The notes beneath the pieces were generated by a model. It saw only the letters and a list, made by a program, of their open reading frames with translations, was not told where the DNA came from and did not search any database. Below, one piece after another: positions 8,092 to 17,380 of a DNA stretch of 64,000 nt. A program made the translations under genes and the position numbers. Origin of the DNA: Streptomyces sp. NBC_00358 (GTDB taxonomy: Bacteria; Actinomycetota; Actinomycetes; Streptomycetales; Streptomycetaceae); the NCBI RefSeq assembly GCF_036099295.1, contig NZ_CP107976.1, positions 6,138,001 through 6,202,000 of the forward strand. Direction: 5' to 3'. Within the stretch, counting starts at the first letter, position 1; each line of letters begins with the position of its first letter.

Positions 8092-9057
8092 TCAGGAGAC
8101 CGGGACCCGGACGTCCTTGCGGAGCTTCGCGGCGATCTCGGCAGCCGCCTCGGGGGTGCTGCCCTTGCCGGCCATCATGCCGGCGAGGTCGATCGGCATC
8201 ACGAATCCGAGCGTGCTGTGGTCGCCCCAGATGCAGACCGGCATCGTGAGCGACTTGGGGCCCGCGCCGCTCTTGATCTTGACTTCCTGGCACTTGAGGA
8301 CGGCACCGTCGAGCGCGCTCGGCGTGTACGCCTTCGGGCTGCCGATGAGCTCGCCGTCCTTGGTGCCTTCCTTCTCCTGGTTCGTCTTCATGTCGGCGAA
8401 CATGTTGTCGACGGCCGTCGCCGGGTCGCCGATGGTTCCCCAGACGCCGCCGAAGGAGATCTGCTTCGCCGTCAGCGGGTTGCTCGCGTCGCCCGACTGG
8501 TACGTCGCGTTGACGTCCTTGGGGTTCTTCACGCCCCAGCCCTCGGCGTCCTGCAGGTCCTTCTTGGTCATGCCGCCACCGGTGTCGCCCGCCTGGGTGG
8601 ACTTCTTGTACTCGCCGCCGAGAACCGTCGCCGGCGTAGTCAGCTTGTGGGGGCCGTCGTCGGCGACGGTGCTTGTGGTGCTGGCGCCGAACAGGAGGTA
8701 CGCCCCCACCGCGATGGCCGCCACCACGGCGACGGCGCCGACTATCAGGGCCGTCCGCTTCTTGCCGCCGGACGGTTCGGGCGGCATCGGGACGGTGCCG
8801 TAAGGGGGTTGCTGGCCGTACGGCGGCTGGCCGTAGGCGGGCGGCTGGCCGTACGGGGGAGTCTGCGGCGGGACACCCTGGGGAGCCTGCTGGGGGTAGC
8901 CGTAGCCGGGCTGCGCGGGGGGAGCCTGGGGCGGGTAACCGTAACCGGGCTGCGGGGCCGGCGGCTGCTGCCCGTAAGGGCCCGGCTGGCCCGGCTGACC
9001 GTACGGTCCGGGCTGCTCGGGCTGCCCGCCGTACGGGCCCGGCTGGTTGTAGCTCAT
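8092..9057 (-). CDS. membrane-anchored protein with Pro/Tyr/Gln-rich cytoplasmic head
   Basis: 321 residues, no family name known to me. Residues 1-95 are low complexity with repeats of PGPYGQ and PGYGYP. A single membrane helix follows KKR at about 103-124. The ~200-residue outer part holds two cysteines (LKCQEV and PVCIWGDHST), which may form a disulfide; a CxWxDxST motif recurs in streptomycete surface proteins with similar layout. The heads resemble low-complexity tails that keep membrane proteins in foci, but that is inference. ATG at 9057 was preferred over the upstream in-frame start because the low-complexity head begins there. It is divergent from valS, with 136 bases shared. Confidence 0.85.
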   Translation of the reverse strand: MSYNQPGPYGGQPEQPGPYGQPGQPGPYGQQPPAPQPGYGYPPQAPPAQPGYGYPQQAPQGVPPQTPPYGQPPAYGQPPYGQQPPYGTVPMPPEPSGGKKRTALIVGAVAVVAAIAVGAYLLFGASTTSTVADDGPHKLTTPATVLGGEYKKSTQAGDTGGGMTKKDLQDAEGWGVKNPKDVNATYQSGDASNPLTAKQISFGGVWGTIGDPATAVDNMFADMKTNQEKEGTKDGELIGSPKAYTPSALDGAVLKCQEVKIKSGAGPKSLTMPVCIWGDHSTLGFVMPIDLAGMMAGKGSTPEAAAEIAAKLRKDVRVPVS

Positions 9058-9181
9058 TTCTGGGTTCCCCTCCAGATACTTATGTGTTCCGAACATCCTG
9101 GCGCACAGGTCACGCCCCCAAGCCGCCGGGGGCCGCACCGTTACGAAGTAATCGCGTTTCGGGACAGGGGCGTGACGCCTC

Positions 9182-9187
9182 TAAACT
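9182..9187 (+). promoter_or_regulatory. -10 of a leaderless valS promoter
   Basis: TAAACT ends exactly 6 nt before the valS GTG, so transcription would begin at or next to the start codon. Confidence 0.6.
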
Positions 9188-9193
9188 GACCCC

Positions 9194-11845
9194 GTGACCG
9201 AAAACGCTCAGCAGCAGCCACCAGAGCCCAACCCCGAACTGCCGACCCAGTACGCGCCGGCCGATGTAGAGGGGCCGCTGTACGAGCGCTGGGTAGAACG
9301 CGGTTACTTCGAGGCGGACGCGAAGAGCGAGAAGCCTCCGTTCACGGTCGTCATCCCGCCCCCGAACGTCACGGGCAGCCTGCACCTCGGGCACGCCTTC
9401 GAGCACACCCTCATCGACGCCCTCACCCGCCGCAAGCGCATGCAGGGCTTCGAGACGCTCTGGCAGCCGGGCATGGACCACGCCGGCATCGCCACCCAGA
9501 ACGTCGTCGAGCGGGAGCTGGGCAAGGAGGGCAAGTCGCGGCACGACCTCGGCCGTGAGGCGTTCGTCGAGCGCGTCTGGCAGTGGAAGGACGAGTCCGG
9601 CGGGCAGATCTCCGGCCAGATGCGCCGCCTCGGCGACGGCGTCGCCTGGTCGCGTGAGCGCTTCACCATGGACGAGGGCCTGTCCCAGTCCGTCCAGACC
9701 ATCTTCAAGAAGCTCTACGGCGACGAGCTGATCTACCGCGCCGAGCGCATCATCAACTGGTGCCCGCGCTGCCTCACCGCGATCTCCGACATCGAGGTCG
9801 AGTACCAGGACGACGACGGCGAACTGGTCTCCATGAAGTACGGGGAGGGGGACGAGTCCATCGTCGTCGCCACCACCCGTGCCGAGACGATGCTCGGCGA
9901 CACCGCCGTCGCCGTCCACCCGGAGGACGAGCGCTACAAGCACCTCGTCGGCAAGCTCATCAGGCTGCCGCTGACCGACCGTTCCATCCCGGTCGTCGCG
10001 GACGAGCACGTCGACCCCGAGTTCGGCACCGGCGCCGTCAAGGTGACGCCCGCCCATGACCCGAACGACTTCGAGATCGGGCAGCGCCACAACCTGCCCA
10101 ACATCGCCGTCATGGACGAGCACGCGGTCATCACGGTCCCGGGCCCCTTCCAGGGCCTGGACCGTCTGGAGGCCCGTTCCGCCATCGTCGGCGCCCTGCG
10201 CGCCGAGGGCCGGATCGTCGCCGAGAAGCGGCCCTACAGCCACTCCGTCGGCCACTGCTCGCGCTGCAAGACCACCATCGAGCCGCGCCTGTCGATGCAG
10301 TGGTGGGTCAAGGTCGGTCCGCTGGCGAAGGCCGCGGGCGACGCCGTCCGCGACGGCCGCGTCAAGATCCACCCGCAGGAGATGGAGAAGCGGTACTTCG
10401 ACTGGGTCGACAACCTCCACGACTGGTGCATCTCGCGGCAGTTGTGGTGGGGTCACCGCATCCCGGTCTGGTACGGCCCGAACGGCGAGATCGTCTGTGT
10501 CGGTCCCGACGACGAGGCCCCGACGGGCGAGGGCTGGCACCAGGACACCGACGTCCTCGACACCTGGTTCTCCTCCGGCCTGTGGCCGTTCTCCACGCTC
10601 GGCTGGCCCGAACAGACCGAGAGCCTCGCGAAGTTCTACCCGAACTCCGTCCTGGTCACCGGCTACGACATCCTCTTCTTCTGGGTCGCCCGGATGATGA
10701 TGTTCGGCCTGTACGCGATGGACGGCACCCCGCCGTTCCACACCGTCGCCCTGCACGGCATGGTCCGCGACCAGTTCGGCAAGAAGATGTCCAAGTCCTT
10801 CGGGAACGCGGTCGATCCGCTGGACTGGATGGACAAGTACGGCAGTGACGCCCTGCGGTTCACGCTCGCGCGCGGTGCCAACCCCGGTGTCGACGTGCCG
10901 ATCGGCGAGGACTGGGTCCAGGGTTCGCGCAACTTCGCCAACAAGATCTGGAACGCCACCCGTTTCGCGCTGATGAACGGCGCGACGGTCGACGGCGACC
11001 TCCCGCCCGTCGAGGAGCTGTCGGCCACCGACCGCTGGATCCTGTCCCGGCTGAACGCCACGGTCGCCGAAGTCGACGCCCTGTACGACGACTTCCAGTT
11101 CGCCAAGCTGTCGGACGCGCTGTTCCACTTCGCGTGGGACGAGGTCTTCGACTGGTACGTCGAGCTGTCCAAGACGACGTTCATGGCGGGCGGCGAACCC
11201 GCGAAGGTCTCCGGCCGGGTCCTCGGCGAGGTCCTGGACGTGACGCTGCGACTGCTGCACCCGATCGTCCCGTTCGTGACGGAGACCCTCTGGACCACCC
11301 TCACGGGCGGCGAGTCGGTCGTCATCGCGGACTGGCCGAAGGCCGTCTCCGTCCCCGGCGCCGACGCGGCGGGCGGCTTCCGTGACACCGGCGCCGAGCA
11401 GGAGATCGAGAAGCTCCAGCAGGTCATCACGGAGGTCCGCCGCTTCCGTGCCGACCAGGGCCTCCAGCCGGGCCAGCGGGTCCCGGCCCGGCTGACCCTC
11501 GACGGGACCGCGCTGGCCCCCCACGAGGCGGCCATCCGCCAGCTCCTGCGTCTCCAGCCGGAGGGCGAGAGCTTCTCGGCCACGGCGACGCTGCCGGTCG
11601 CCGGCGCCACGGTCGCGCTCGACCTGTCGGGCACGATCGACATCGCCGCGGAGCGCAAGCGTCTGGCCAAGGACCTCGCCGCCGCCGAGAAGGAGAAGGC
11701 CCAGGCGAACGGCAAGCTCGGCAACGAGGCGTTCCTCGCCAAGGCTCCGGACAACGTCGTGGACAAGATCCGCGGCCGGCTCGCCAAGGCGGACGAGGAC
11801 ATCGCCCGCATCCAGGAGCAACTGGAGCGGCTGCCGGAGGCGTAG
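9194..11845 (+). CDS. valS: valine--tRNA ligase
   Basis: Class I aminoacyl-tRNA synthetase charging tRNA-Val, with editing of misactivated threonine; 883 residues. The HIGH-type motif HLGHA follows PPPNVTGSL at about residue 63. The CP1 editing insert (TTRAETMLGDTAVAVHP) lies at about 235-250. The KMSKS loop is at about 531-535. The C-terminal ~70 residues form the coiled-coil tRNA-binding arm typical of ValRS (RKRLAKDLAAAEKEK). No T-box-like leader is present; the promoter suggests a leaderless transcript. A terminator follows the gene. Confidence 0.98.
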   Translation: MTENAQQQPPEPNPELPTQYAPADVEGPLYERWVERGYFEADAKSEKPPFTVVIPPPNVTGSLHLGHAFEHTLIDALTRRKRMQGFETLWQPGMDHAGIATQNVVERELGKEGKSRHDLGREAFVERVWQWKDESGGQISGQMRRLGDGVAWSRERFTMDEGLSQSVQTIFKKLYGDELIYRAERIINWCPRCLTAISDIEVEYQDDDGELVSMKYGEGDESIVVATTRAETMLGDTAVAVHPEDERYKHLVGKLIRLPLTDRSIPVVADEHVDPEFGTGAVKVTPAHDPNDFEIGQRHNLPNIAVMDEHAVITVPGPFQGLDRLEARSAIVGALRAEGRIVAEKRPYSHSVGHCSRCKTTIEPRLSMQWWVKVGPLAKAAGDAVRDGRVKIHPQEMEKRYFDWVDNLHDWCISRQLWWGHRIPVWYGPNGEIVCVGPDDEAPTGEGWHQDTDVLDTWFSSGLWPFSTLGWPEQTESLAKFYPNSVLVTGYDILFFWVARMMMFGLYAMDGTPPFHTVALHGMVRDQFGKKMSKSFGNAVDPLDWMDKYGSDALRFTLARGANPGVDVPIGEDWVQGSRNFANKIWNATRFALMNGATVDGDLPPVEELSATDRWILSRLNATVAEVDALYDDFQFAKLSDALFHFAWDEVFDWYVELSKTTFMAGGEPAKVSGRVLGEVLDVTLRLLHPIVPFVTETLWTTLTGGESVVIADWPKAVSVPGADAAGGFRDTGAEQEIEKLQQVITEVRRFRADQGLQPGQRVPARLTLDGTALAPHEAAIRQLLRLQPEGESFSATATLPVAGATVALDLSGTIDIAAERKRLAKDLAAAEKEKAQANGKLGNEAFLAKAPDNVVDKIRGRLAKADEDIARIQEQLERLPEA

Positions 11846-11864
11846 CTCCCGCCCCAGCGAAAGC

Positions 11865-11898
11865 GAAGGCCCCCGGACCCCACGGTCCGGGGGCCTTC
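11865..11898 (+). terminator. valS terminator
   Basis: Perfect 15-bp stem GAAGGCCCCCGGACC and its complement around a 4-base loop, 20 bases after the stop codon. Confidence 0.85.
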
Positions 11899-11929
11899 GG
11901 CGGTACACGGCCGGCTTCCCGTCCCGTCA

Positions 11930-12085
11930 CGGGGGCGCTGCCCCCGGCCCCCGCTCCTCGATCGCCGGAGGGGCTGAATCCCTCCGTCCGGCGCTGGAGA
12001 GTTCCAGCCCGTCCGGCGCCTGAGGACGAGGCCGTCAGGCCGGAGCGGGCGTTGGGGGGCGGAGCCCCGGGTACGGGACGGGTAG
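11930..12085. repeat. Streptomyces dispersed intergenic repeat
   Basis: This segment has the form of a repeat I remember from many streptomycete intergenic regions. It runs CGGGGGCGCTGCCCCCGG, GCTCCTCGATCGCCGG, CAGCCCGTCCGGCG, GAGGACGAGGCCG and GGGGGCGGAGCCCC in that order. The element has several nested inverted repeats and no coding signal. It fills most of the valS-folC gap. Confidence 0.65.
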
Positions 12086-12144
12086 GGGCGGAGGGGGCGA
12101 AACCCCCACACGGCCCCACACGCCCGCACACCCCGCCGTCTCCG

Positions 12145-12150
12145 TAGACT
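12145..12150 (+). promoter_or_regulatory. -10 of a leaderless folC promoter
   Basis: TAGACT ends exactly 6 nt before the folC GTG. Confidence 0.6.
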
Positions 12151-12156
12151 GGCCCC

Positions 12157-13695
12157 GTGAGTGACCTCCCCCCGCACGACAGCAGCGCGTCCGACGACTC
12201 GGAACACCCCGACCCGCACGGCCTCTTCGACGAGATCGTGGCGAACGAGACCGAACGCGACCCCGACCTCGCGGTGATCGAGGCCGGCAGCCGCACCCTG
12301 CGGACCCAGGGCACCGGCGGCCCGGAGGCCGACGTCCCCGGGCGCCCCTCCGACCCCGAGGTCGACAAGGCGCTGCGCGAGGTGGAGGCCGAGCTCGCCA
12401 CCCGCTGGGGCGAGACCAAGCTGGAGCCCTCCGTCACCCGGATCGCGGCGCTGATGGACGTCCTGGGGGAGCCGCAGCGCGCGTACCCCTCGATCCACAT
12501 CACGGGCACGAACGGCAAGACCTCCACCGCCCGCATGATCGAGGCGCTCCTCGGCGCCTTCGACCTGCGGACCGGGCGCTACACCAGCCCCCACGTGCAG
12601 TCGATCACCGAGCGGATCAGCCTGGACGGGGCGCCGGTCTCCGCCGAGCGGTTCATCGAGACGTACAACGACATCAAGCCCTACGTCGAGATGATCGACG
12701 GGCAGCAGGAGTACCGGCTGTCCTTCTTCGAGGTGCTCACCGCGATGGCGTACGCCGCCTTCGCCGACGCGCCCGTGGACGTGGCCGTCGTCGAGGTCGG
12801 GATGGGCGGTAGCTGGGACGCCACCAACGTGATCGACGGGGACGTCGCCGTGGTGACCCCCATCGACCTCGACCACACCGACCGGCTCGGCGGGACGCCG
12901 GGCGAGATCGCCGTCGAGAAGGCGGGCATCGTCAAGCAGGACGCCACCGTCATCCTCGCCCAGCAGCCGGTCGACGCGGCCCAGGTGCTGCTGAAGAAGG
13001 CCGTCGAGGTCGACGCGACGGTGGCCCGCGAGGGACTCGAATTCGGTGTCGTGGGGCGCCAGATCGCCGTCGGCGGGCAACTGCTCACGCTGCGCGGCCT
13101 CGGCGGCGAGTACGAAGAGGTCTTCCTGCCGCTGCACGGCGCCTACCAGGCGCACAACGCCGCCGTGGCGCTCGCCGCGGTCGAGGCGTTCTTCGGGGTC
13201 GGCTCGGCACACACCCAGCGGCTCGACATCGACACCGTGCGCAAGGCGTTCGCCGCGGTCACCTCGCCGGGCCGCCTGGAGATCGTGCGGCGCTCGCCCA
13301 CGGTCGTGCTCGACGCCGCGCACAACCCGGCGGGCGCCCGTGCCACCGCCGAGGCGGTCAGCGAGGTGTTCGACTTCAGTCGGCTCATCGGGGTGGTCGG
13401 CGCGAGCGGCGACAAGAACGTACGGGGGCTGCTCGAGGCCTTCGAGCCGATCTTCGCCGAGGTCGTCGTCACCCAGAACTCCAGCCATCGCGCGATGGAC
13501 ACGGACGAACTGGCCGGGATCGCCGTCGAGGTCTTCGGCGAGGACCGGGTCCAGGTCGAGCCGCGGCTCGACGACGCGCTGGAGGCCGCGATCACGCTCG
13601 CCGAGGAAGAGGGCGAGTACGCGGGCGGGGGCGTGCTGGTCACCGGATCCGTCATCACGGTCGGCGAGGTCCGGCTGCTTCTGGGGAGGGGCTGA
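12157..13695 (+). CDS. folC: bifunctional folylpolyglutamate synthase / dihydrofolate synthase
   Basis: Mur-ligase-fold enzyme that adds glutamate to dihydropteroate and then to folates; 512 residues. The ATP loop ITGTNGKTS lies at about residues 114-122, and the second Mur-type motif (EVGMGGSWDATNVI) and DAAHNPAGA are clear. The first ~70 residues are an acidic extension absent from E. coli FolC. Start GTG 12157 is set by the -10 element 6 nt upstream. The gene is followed after 5 bases by the DUF4233 gene, with which it is probably translationally coupled. Confidence 0.96.
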   Translation: MSDLPPHDSSASDDSEHPDPHGLFDEIVANETERDPDLAVIEAGSRTLRTQGTGGPEADVPGRPSDPEVDKALREVEAELATRWGETKLEPSVTRIAALMDVLGEPQRAYPSIHITGTNGKTSTARMIEALLGAFDLRTGRYTSPHVQSITERISLDGAPVSAERFIETYNDIKPYVEMIDGQQEYRLSFFEVLTAMAYAAFADAPVDVAVVEVGMGGSWDATNVIDGDVAVVTPIDLDHTDRLGGTPGEIAVEKAGIVKQDATVILAQQPVDAAQVLLKKAVEVDATVAREGLEFGVVGRQIAVGGQLLTLRGLGGEYEEVFLPLHGAYQAHNAAVALAAVEAFFGVGSAHTQRLDIDTVRKAFAAVTSPGRLEIVRRSPTVVLDAAHNPAGARATAEAVSEVFDFSRLIGVVGASGDKNVRGLLEAFEPIFAEVVVTQNSSHRAMDTDELAGIAVEVFGEDRVQVEPRLDDALEAAITLAEEEGEYAGGGVLVTGSVITVGEVRLLLGRG

Positions 13696-13700
13696 CTCTC

Positions 13701-14078
13701 GTGCGTACGCTCTGTGCTTCCACGCTGATCGGCGAGTTCTTCGTCATCGGCTTCGCCGGACTCGTCGCCATGAAGGAACCCGATCTGTCCACGGCCACGG
13801 TCTGGACGGTCTGCGGGGTCCTGATGGCGCTGAGCGTGCTGCTGTGCGGCATGATCACGCGGCCCGGCGGGGTCCAGCTCGGCTGGGCGCTGCAGATCCT
13901 GCTGATCGCCGGCGGTTTCGTCGTTCCGTCGATGTTCGTCCTGGGCGTGGCGTTCGCCGCCCTGTGGTGGGCCTCGGTCCACTACGGCCGGAAGATCGAC
14001 GAGGCCAAGGCCAGGTTCGCCACCCAGGCGCAACAGCAGTCCCCGACCGTCCCCGAGCCGGGCGGCAACCCGGCCTAG
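13701..14078 (+). CDS. DUF4233 family membrane protein
   Basis: A 125-residue protein with four hydrophobic helices (about 7-27, 31-51, 56-75 and 77-95), ending in a charged helix and a Gln/Pro tail. This arrangement directly after folC is the usual context of the actinobacterial DUF4233 family, whose function is unknown. GTG at 13701 is preceded by GGGGAGGGG, which overlaps the end of folC, so translation is coupled. The last codons lie within a 26-bp sequence that is duplicated just downstream. Confidence 0.85.
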   Translation: MRTLCASTLIGEFFVIGFAGLVAMKEPDLSTATVWTVCGVLMALSVLLCGMITRPGGVQLGWALQILLIAGGFVVPSMFVLGVAFAALWWASVHYGRKIDEAKARFATQAQQQSPTVPEPGGNPA

Positions 14079-14115
14079 CCCCGCCGTCGCCCCGAGCCGG
14101 GCGGCAACCCGGCCT
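14051..14115 (+). repeat. 26-bp direct repeat straddling the DUF4233 stop codon
   Basis: The same 26 bases (CCCCGAGCC...CCCGGCCT) occur at 14051-14076 and 14090-14115. The first copy encodes the PEPGGNPA end of the protein; the second is noncoding. Confidence 0.9.
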
Positions 14116-14333
14116 GGACCGGACCCGGCGCGGACGTCCGGGGCAGTGCCGCGCCGTGCCATGCCGTGCGAGGCCTGGCACGGCTCCCGGCAGTCCGGGC
14201 CGGGGCCCGTGTCCATGCCCCGTGTCGGCGGACGGAGGCGCGTGCCGCTATCACCTGACACTGTGTGACGGCCACCCGGACACGCCCTGTAACCTCGGTC
14301 ATCCGCACAAGTGTGACCCGAAGGAGCCATCCC

Positions 14334-14747
14334 GTGAGCCAGCGCACCCTCGTCCTTCTCAAGCCCGACGCCGTCCGTCGCGGCCTGACCGGCGAGATCA
14401 TCAGCCGTATCGAGCGCAAGGCCGGCTGGCAGATCACCGCGCTGGAACTGCGGACCCTGGACCAGGACACGCTGGAGCAGCACTACGGCGAGCACAAGGG
14501 CAAGCCCTTCTACGAGCCGCTGGTGGAGTTCATGGCCTCCGGCCCGGTCGTGGCGCTGATCGTCGAGGGCGAGCGGGTCATCGAGGGCGTGCGCGCCCTG
14601 GCCGGCCCGACCGACCCGATCGCCGCCGCCCCCGGTTCCATCCGCGGTGACTTCGGCGTCATCGTCCGCGAGAACCTGATCCACGCCTCCGACTCCGAGG
14701 AGTCCGCCGAGCGTGAGGTGAAGATCTTCTTCCCCGGCCGCGCCTGA
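14334..14747 (+). CDS. ndk: nucleoside-diphosphate kinase
   Basis: Transfers the gamma-phosphate of ATP to nucleoside diphosphates through a phospho-histidine; 137 residues, the usual length. The catalytic His (about 117) sits in NLIHASDSEESA. The Kpn loop and nucleotide-binding residues (KPDAVRRG at about 11-18) are present. GTG at 14334 has AAGGAG 7 nt upstream; TAACCT at 14290-14295 may be its -10. It lies upstream of the mre cluster on the same strand, separated by a hairpin. Confidence 0.98.
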   Translation: MSQRTLVLLKPDAVRRGLTGEIISRIERKAGWQITALELRTLDQDTLEQHYGEHKGKPFYEPLVEFMASGPVVALIVEGERVIEGVRALAGPTDPIAAAPGSIRGDFGVIVRENLIHASDSEESAEREVKIFFPGRA

Positions 14748-15175
14748 CCGTACGGACGGCGCCCCCGCGTGCGCGCCCCCGCGCACACGGACGGTCACCG
14801 GTCCGCGTACGGACGGTCGCGCCCGAGGTCGCGCGCGGTCCCGGTGCGGCCGACCGGGCGATCCGGGAGAGTCGTCGGGCAGCGCATTTCAAAGAAATTT
14901 TCTGAGACGGCGTCAGAGCCGCTCCGACAGTCTGACCTGGGACGGCCGTGAAAAATCCGGCCGTCCCGTGGCATATGCGTGCTGATCGGGGGAACGCGTG
15001 ACCCCGATGGCCCGTCTCCACAAGCGAGTCGGCTCGTCATCTGCTGACAATGGCGAAGACCCTCGCGCAGTGTTCGTGCAGGCGCGTCTACGATGGAAGC
15101 GTTCACGTCGCTGCACCAACCTCGCCGTCCTAAAAAGCCGTCAAAGCTCCACTTGGGAAGGCCAGACGAATCCTG
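14748..15175. other. ndk-mreB intergenic region
   Basis: 428 bases without a gene. The middle (14885-14910) is unusually AT-rich and may hold a promoter of the mre cluster; TACGAT at 15089-15094 is another candidate -10. No -35 was convincing. The hairpin at 14939-14967 is listed separately. Confidence 0.5.
14939..14967 (+). terminator. hairpin between ndk and mreB
   Basis: Perfect 10-bp stem GGGACGGCCG and its complement with an A-rich loop. It is either a distant ndk terminator or part of an mreB leader. Confidence 0.5.
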
Positions 15176-16207
15176 ATGGGGAACTCAATGTCGTTCATCG
15201 GCCGTGACATGGCTGTCGACCTCGGGACCGCCAACACGCTGGTGTACGTCAGGGGTCGCGGGATCGTACTCAACGAGCCGTCCGTCGTCGCGATCAACAC
15301 CAACACCGGCGGGATCCTCGCGGTGGGCGCGGAAGCCAAGAAGATGATCGGGCGGACGCCGGGCAACATCGTCGCCGTGCGCCCCATGAAGGACGGCGTC
15401 ATCGCCGACTTCGAGATCACCGAGCGCATGCTCCGCTACTTCATCCTGAAGATCCACAAGCGGCGCTACCTCGCCCGCCCCCGTGTCGTCGTCTGCGTGC
15501 CCTCCGGTATCACGGGTGTCGAGCGCCGTGCCGTCATCGAGGCGTCGTCCCAGGCCGGCGCCCGCCAGGTGCACATCATCGAGGAGCCGATGGCCGCGGC
15601 CATCGGAGCCGGCCTGCCGGTCCACGAGGCCACGGGCAACATGGTGGTGGACATCGGCGGCGGCACCACGGAGGTCGCGGTCATCTCGCTCGGCGGCATC
15701 GTCACCGCCCAGTCCATCCGCGTCGCGGGCGACGAACTGGACAACGCGATCATCCAGTACATCAAGAAGGAGTACAGCCTCCTCCTCGGTGAGCGGACGG
15801 CCGAGCAGATCAAGCTCACGATCGGTTCCGCGTACCAGCTCGACACCGAGGAACACACCGAGATCCGCGGCCGGGACCTGGTCTCCGGACTGCCCAAGAC
15901 GGTCGTCATCTCGGCGTCGGAGGTCCGCAAGGCGATCGAGGAGCCGGTCAACGCGATCGTCGACGCCGTGAAGACGACGCTCGACAAGTGCCCGCCCGAG
16001 CTCTCCGGTGACGTGATGGACCGCGGAATCGTCCTGACCGGTGGCGGAGCCCTGCTGCGCGGCCTGGACGAGCGACTGCGCCGTGAGACCGGCATGCCGA
16101 TCCACATCGCGGAGGACCCGCTGGACAGCGTGGCGCTCGGCTCCGGCAAGTGCGTCGAGGAGTTCGAGGCGCTCCAGCAGGTTCTGGACGCCCAGCCCCG
16201 CAGATGA
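15176..16207 (+). CDS. mreB: rod shape-determining protein MreB
   Basis: Bacterial actin that in streptomycetes organises spore-wall synthesis rather than hyphal elongation (established for S. coelicolor). The 343 residues have the actin-fold signatures: phosphate-1 loop DLGTANT (about 15-21), phosphate-2 DIGGGTTEV and adenosine motif GGGALLRGL. The N-terminus GNSMSFIGRD is as I recall for S. coelicolor. ATG at 15176 was preferred to the internal ATG at 15188 for that reason. A terminator separates it from mreC, so mreB can be expressed alone. Confidence 0.98.
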   Translation: MGNSMSFIGRDMAVDLGTANTLVYVRGRGIVLNEPSVVAINTNTGGILAVGAEAKKMIGRTPGNIVAVRPMKDGVIADFEITERMLRYFILKIHKRRYLARPRVVVCVPSGITGVERRAVIEASSQAGARQVHIIEEPMAAAIGAGLPVHEATGNMVVDIGGGTTEVAVISLGGIVTAQSIRVAGDELDNAIIQYIKKEYSLLLGERTAEQIKLTIGSAYQLDTEEHTEIRGRDLVSGLPKTVVISASEVRKAIEEPVNAIVDAVKTTLDKCPPELSGDVMDRGIVLTGGGALLRGLDERLRRETGMPIHIAEDPLDSVALGSGKCVEEFEALQQVLDAQPRR

Positions 16208-16222
16208 AGTAACACTTCGATT

Positions 16223-16256
16223 CCGCCGTACGAGATCACCCCTCCTCGTGCGGCGG
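16223..16256 (+). terminator. terminator between mreB and mreC
   Basis: 12-bp stem CCGCCGTACGAG / CTCGTGCGGCGG with one T-G wobble, starting 16 bases past the mreB stop. It would limit read-through into mreC. Confidence 0.7.
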
Positions 16257-16423
16257 ATCGTTGGTATGGAGGCATAAACTCCTGCGACATAGAGCCACAA
16301 CCTCCCCCATAACAGTCAGCCCGCCACACCCCCCACCCCAGCCTCATCGCACCGTGGGCATCCGTTCGGCCCAGGGTGCGCCCCTGTTGACCCAATACGA
16401 CGAGGAAGGCACGGCCGCCGCAC

Positions 16424-17362
16424 GTGAGGGACACACGAGAGAGCCGGCTGCTCCTGGTGCTGCTGATCGCCATCGCGTTCGCACTGATCACGGTGGACAT
16501 CCGCGGCGGGCAGGACTCACCGGTCGACGGTGCCCGCCAGGCCGCCGCGACGGTCTTCGGCCCGATCGAGAACGGGGTGTCGTCCGCGGTCGACCCCGTC
16601 GGCAACGCGATCTCCGCGGTCCGCGACTCGGGCGGACGGCATGACCGGATCGCCCAACTGGAGCACGACAACGCGGCGTTGAAGGCGAGGCTCGGCAGCG
16701 GCGACCGCAACCGCAGCCGGCTCAAGCAGCTCGACAAGATGATCAAGGTGGCGGGTGAGGGCCAGTACGGCATCAAGGGCGCCGAAGTGATCGCCATAGG
16801 AGCGGCCCAGGGCTTCTCCTGGACCGTCACCATCGACGTGGGCGCCCGGGACGGCATCCAGCGCGACATGACCGTCCTGAACGGCGCCGGGCTGGTCGGC
16901 CGGGTCACCACCGTCGGCCCGGACACCGCGACCGTGCTGCTCGCCAACGACCCCGACTTCACCGTCGGCACCCGCATGGAGTCGACCGACGAACTCGGCT
17001 TCGCCTCGGGGCAGGGCGACCGCCCGCTGCGCGTCGAACTCCTCAACGCCAAGGCGAAGATCAAGAAGGGCGACCGGCTGGTCACCTTCGGCTCGCAGGC
17101 CGACAAGCCGTTCGTGCCCGGCGTGCCCGTCGGTGTCGTCTCCCGGGTCGACCCGTCCGGCGGCGACCTGACCCGCACGGTCTACGTCACGCCGTTCGTC
17201 TCGTTCACCAGACTCGACATCGTCGGTGTCGTCGTCTCGGCTCCCAAGCACGACCCACGTGACACCGTGCTGCCGCCGAAACCCAGACCGACGCCCACGC
17301 CGACCGTGACCGTGACGGTCACCCCCTCGGCCAGCGCCCCCGTTCTCGGCCAGCAGCAGTAG
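16424..17362 (+). CDS. mreC: rod shape-determining protein MreC
   Basis: Bitopic membrane protein linking MreB to the periplasmic wall synthases; 312 residues. It has a short cytoplasmic N-terminus, one membrane helix (about 8-24), a coiled coil at about 70-105 and the beta-rich MreC domain to about 285. The C-terminal tail (PRPTPTPTVTVTVTPS) is Pro/Thr-rich and probably exposed. The GTG at 16424 gives the usual RDTRESRLLL start, but its purine-rich site GAGGAAGG is about 14 nt upstream. mreD starts 18 bases after the stop codon. Confidence 0.96.
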   Translation: MRDTRESRLLLVLLIAIAFALITVDIRGGQDSPVDGARQAAATVFGPIENGVSSAVDPVGNAISAVRDSGGRHDRIAQLEHDNAALKARLGSGDRNRSRLKQLDKMIKVAGEGQYGIKGAEVIAIGAAQGFSWTVTIDVGARDGIQRDMTVLNGAGLVGRVTTVGPDTATVLLANDPDFTVGTRMESTDELGFASGQGDRPLRVELLNAKAKIKKGDRLVTFGSQADKPFVPGVPVGVVSRVDPSGGDLTRTVYVTPFVSFTRLDIVGVVVSAPKHDPRDTVLPPKPRPTPTPTVTVTVTPSASAPVLGQQQ

Positions 17363-17380
17363 CAGGAGGAGCCGAATCCC

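Noticed and set aside
9110..11908. Long minus-strand frame opposite valS
   Set aside because: Typical antisense shadow of a high-GC gene; low-complexity Asp/Arg/Val/Leu translation and no start signals.
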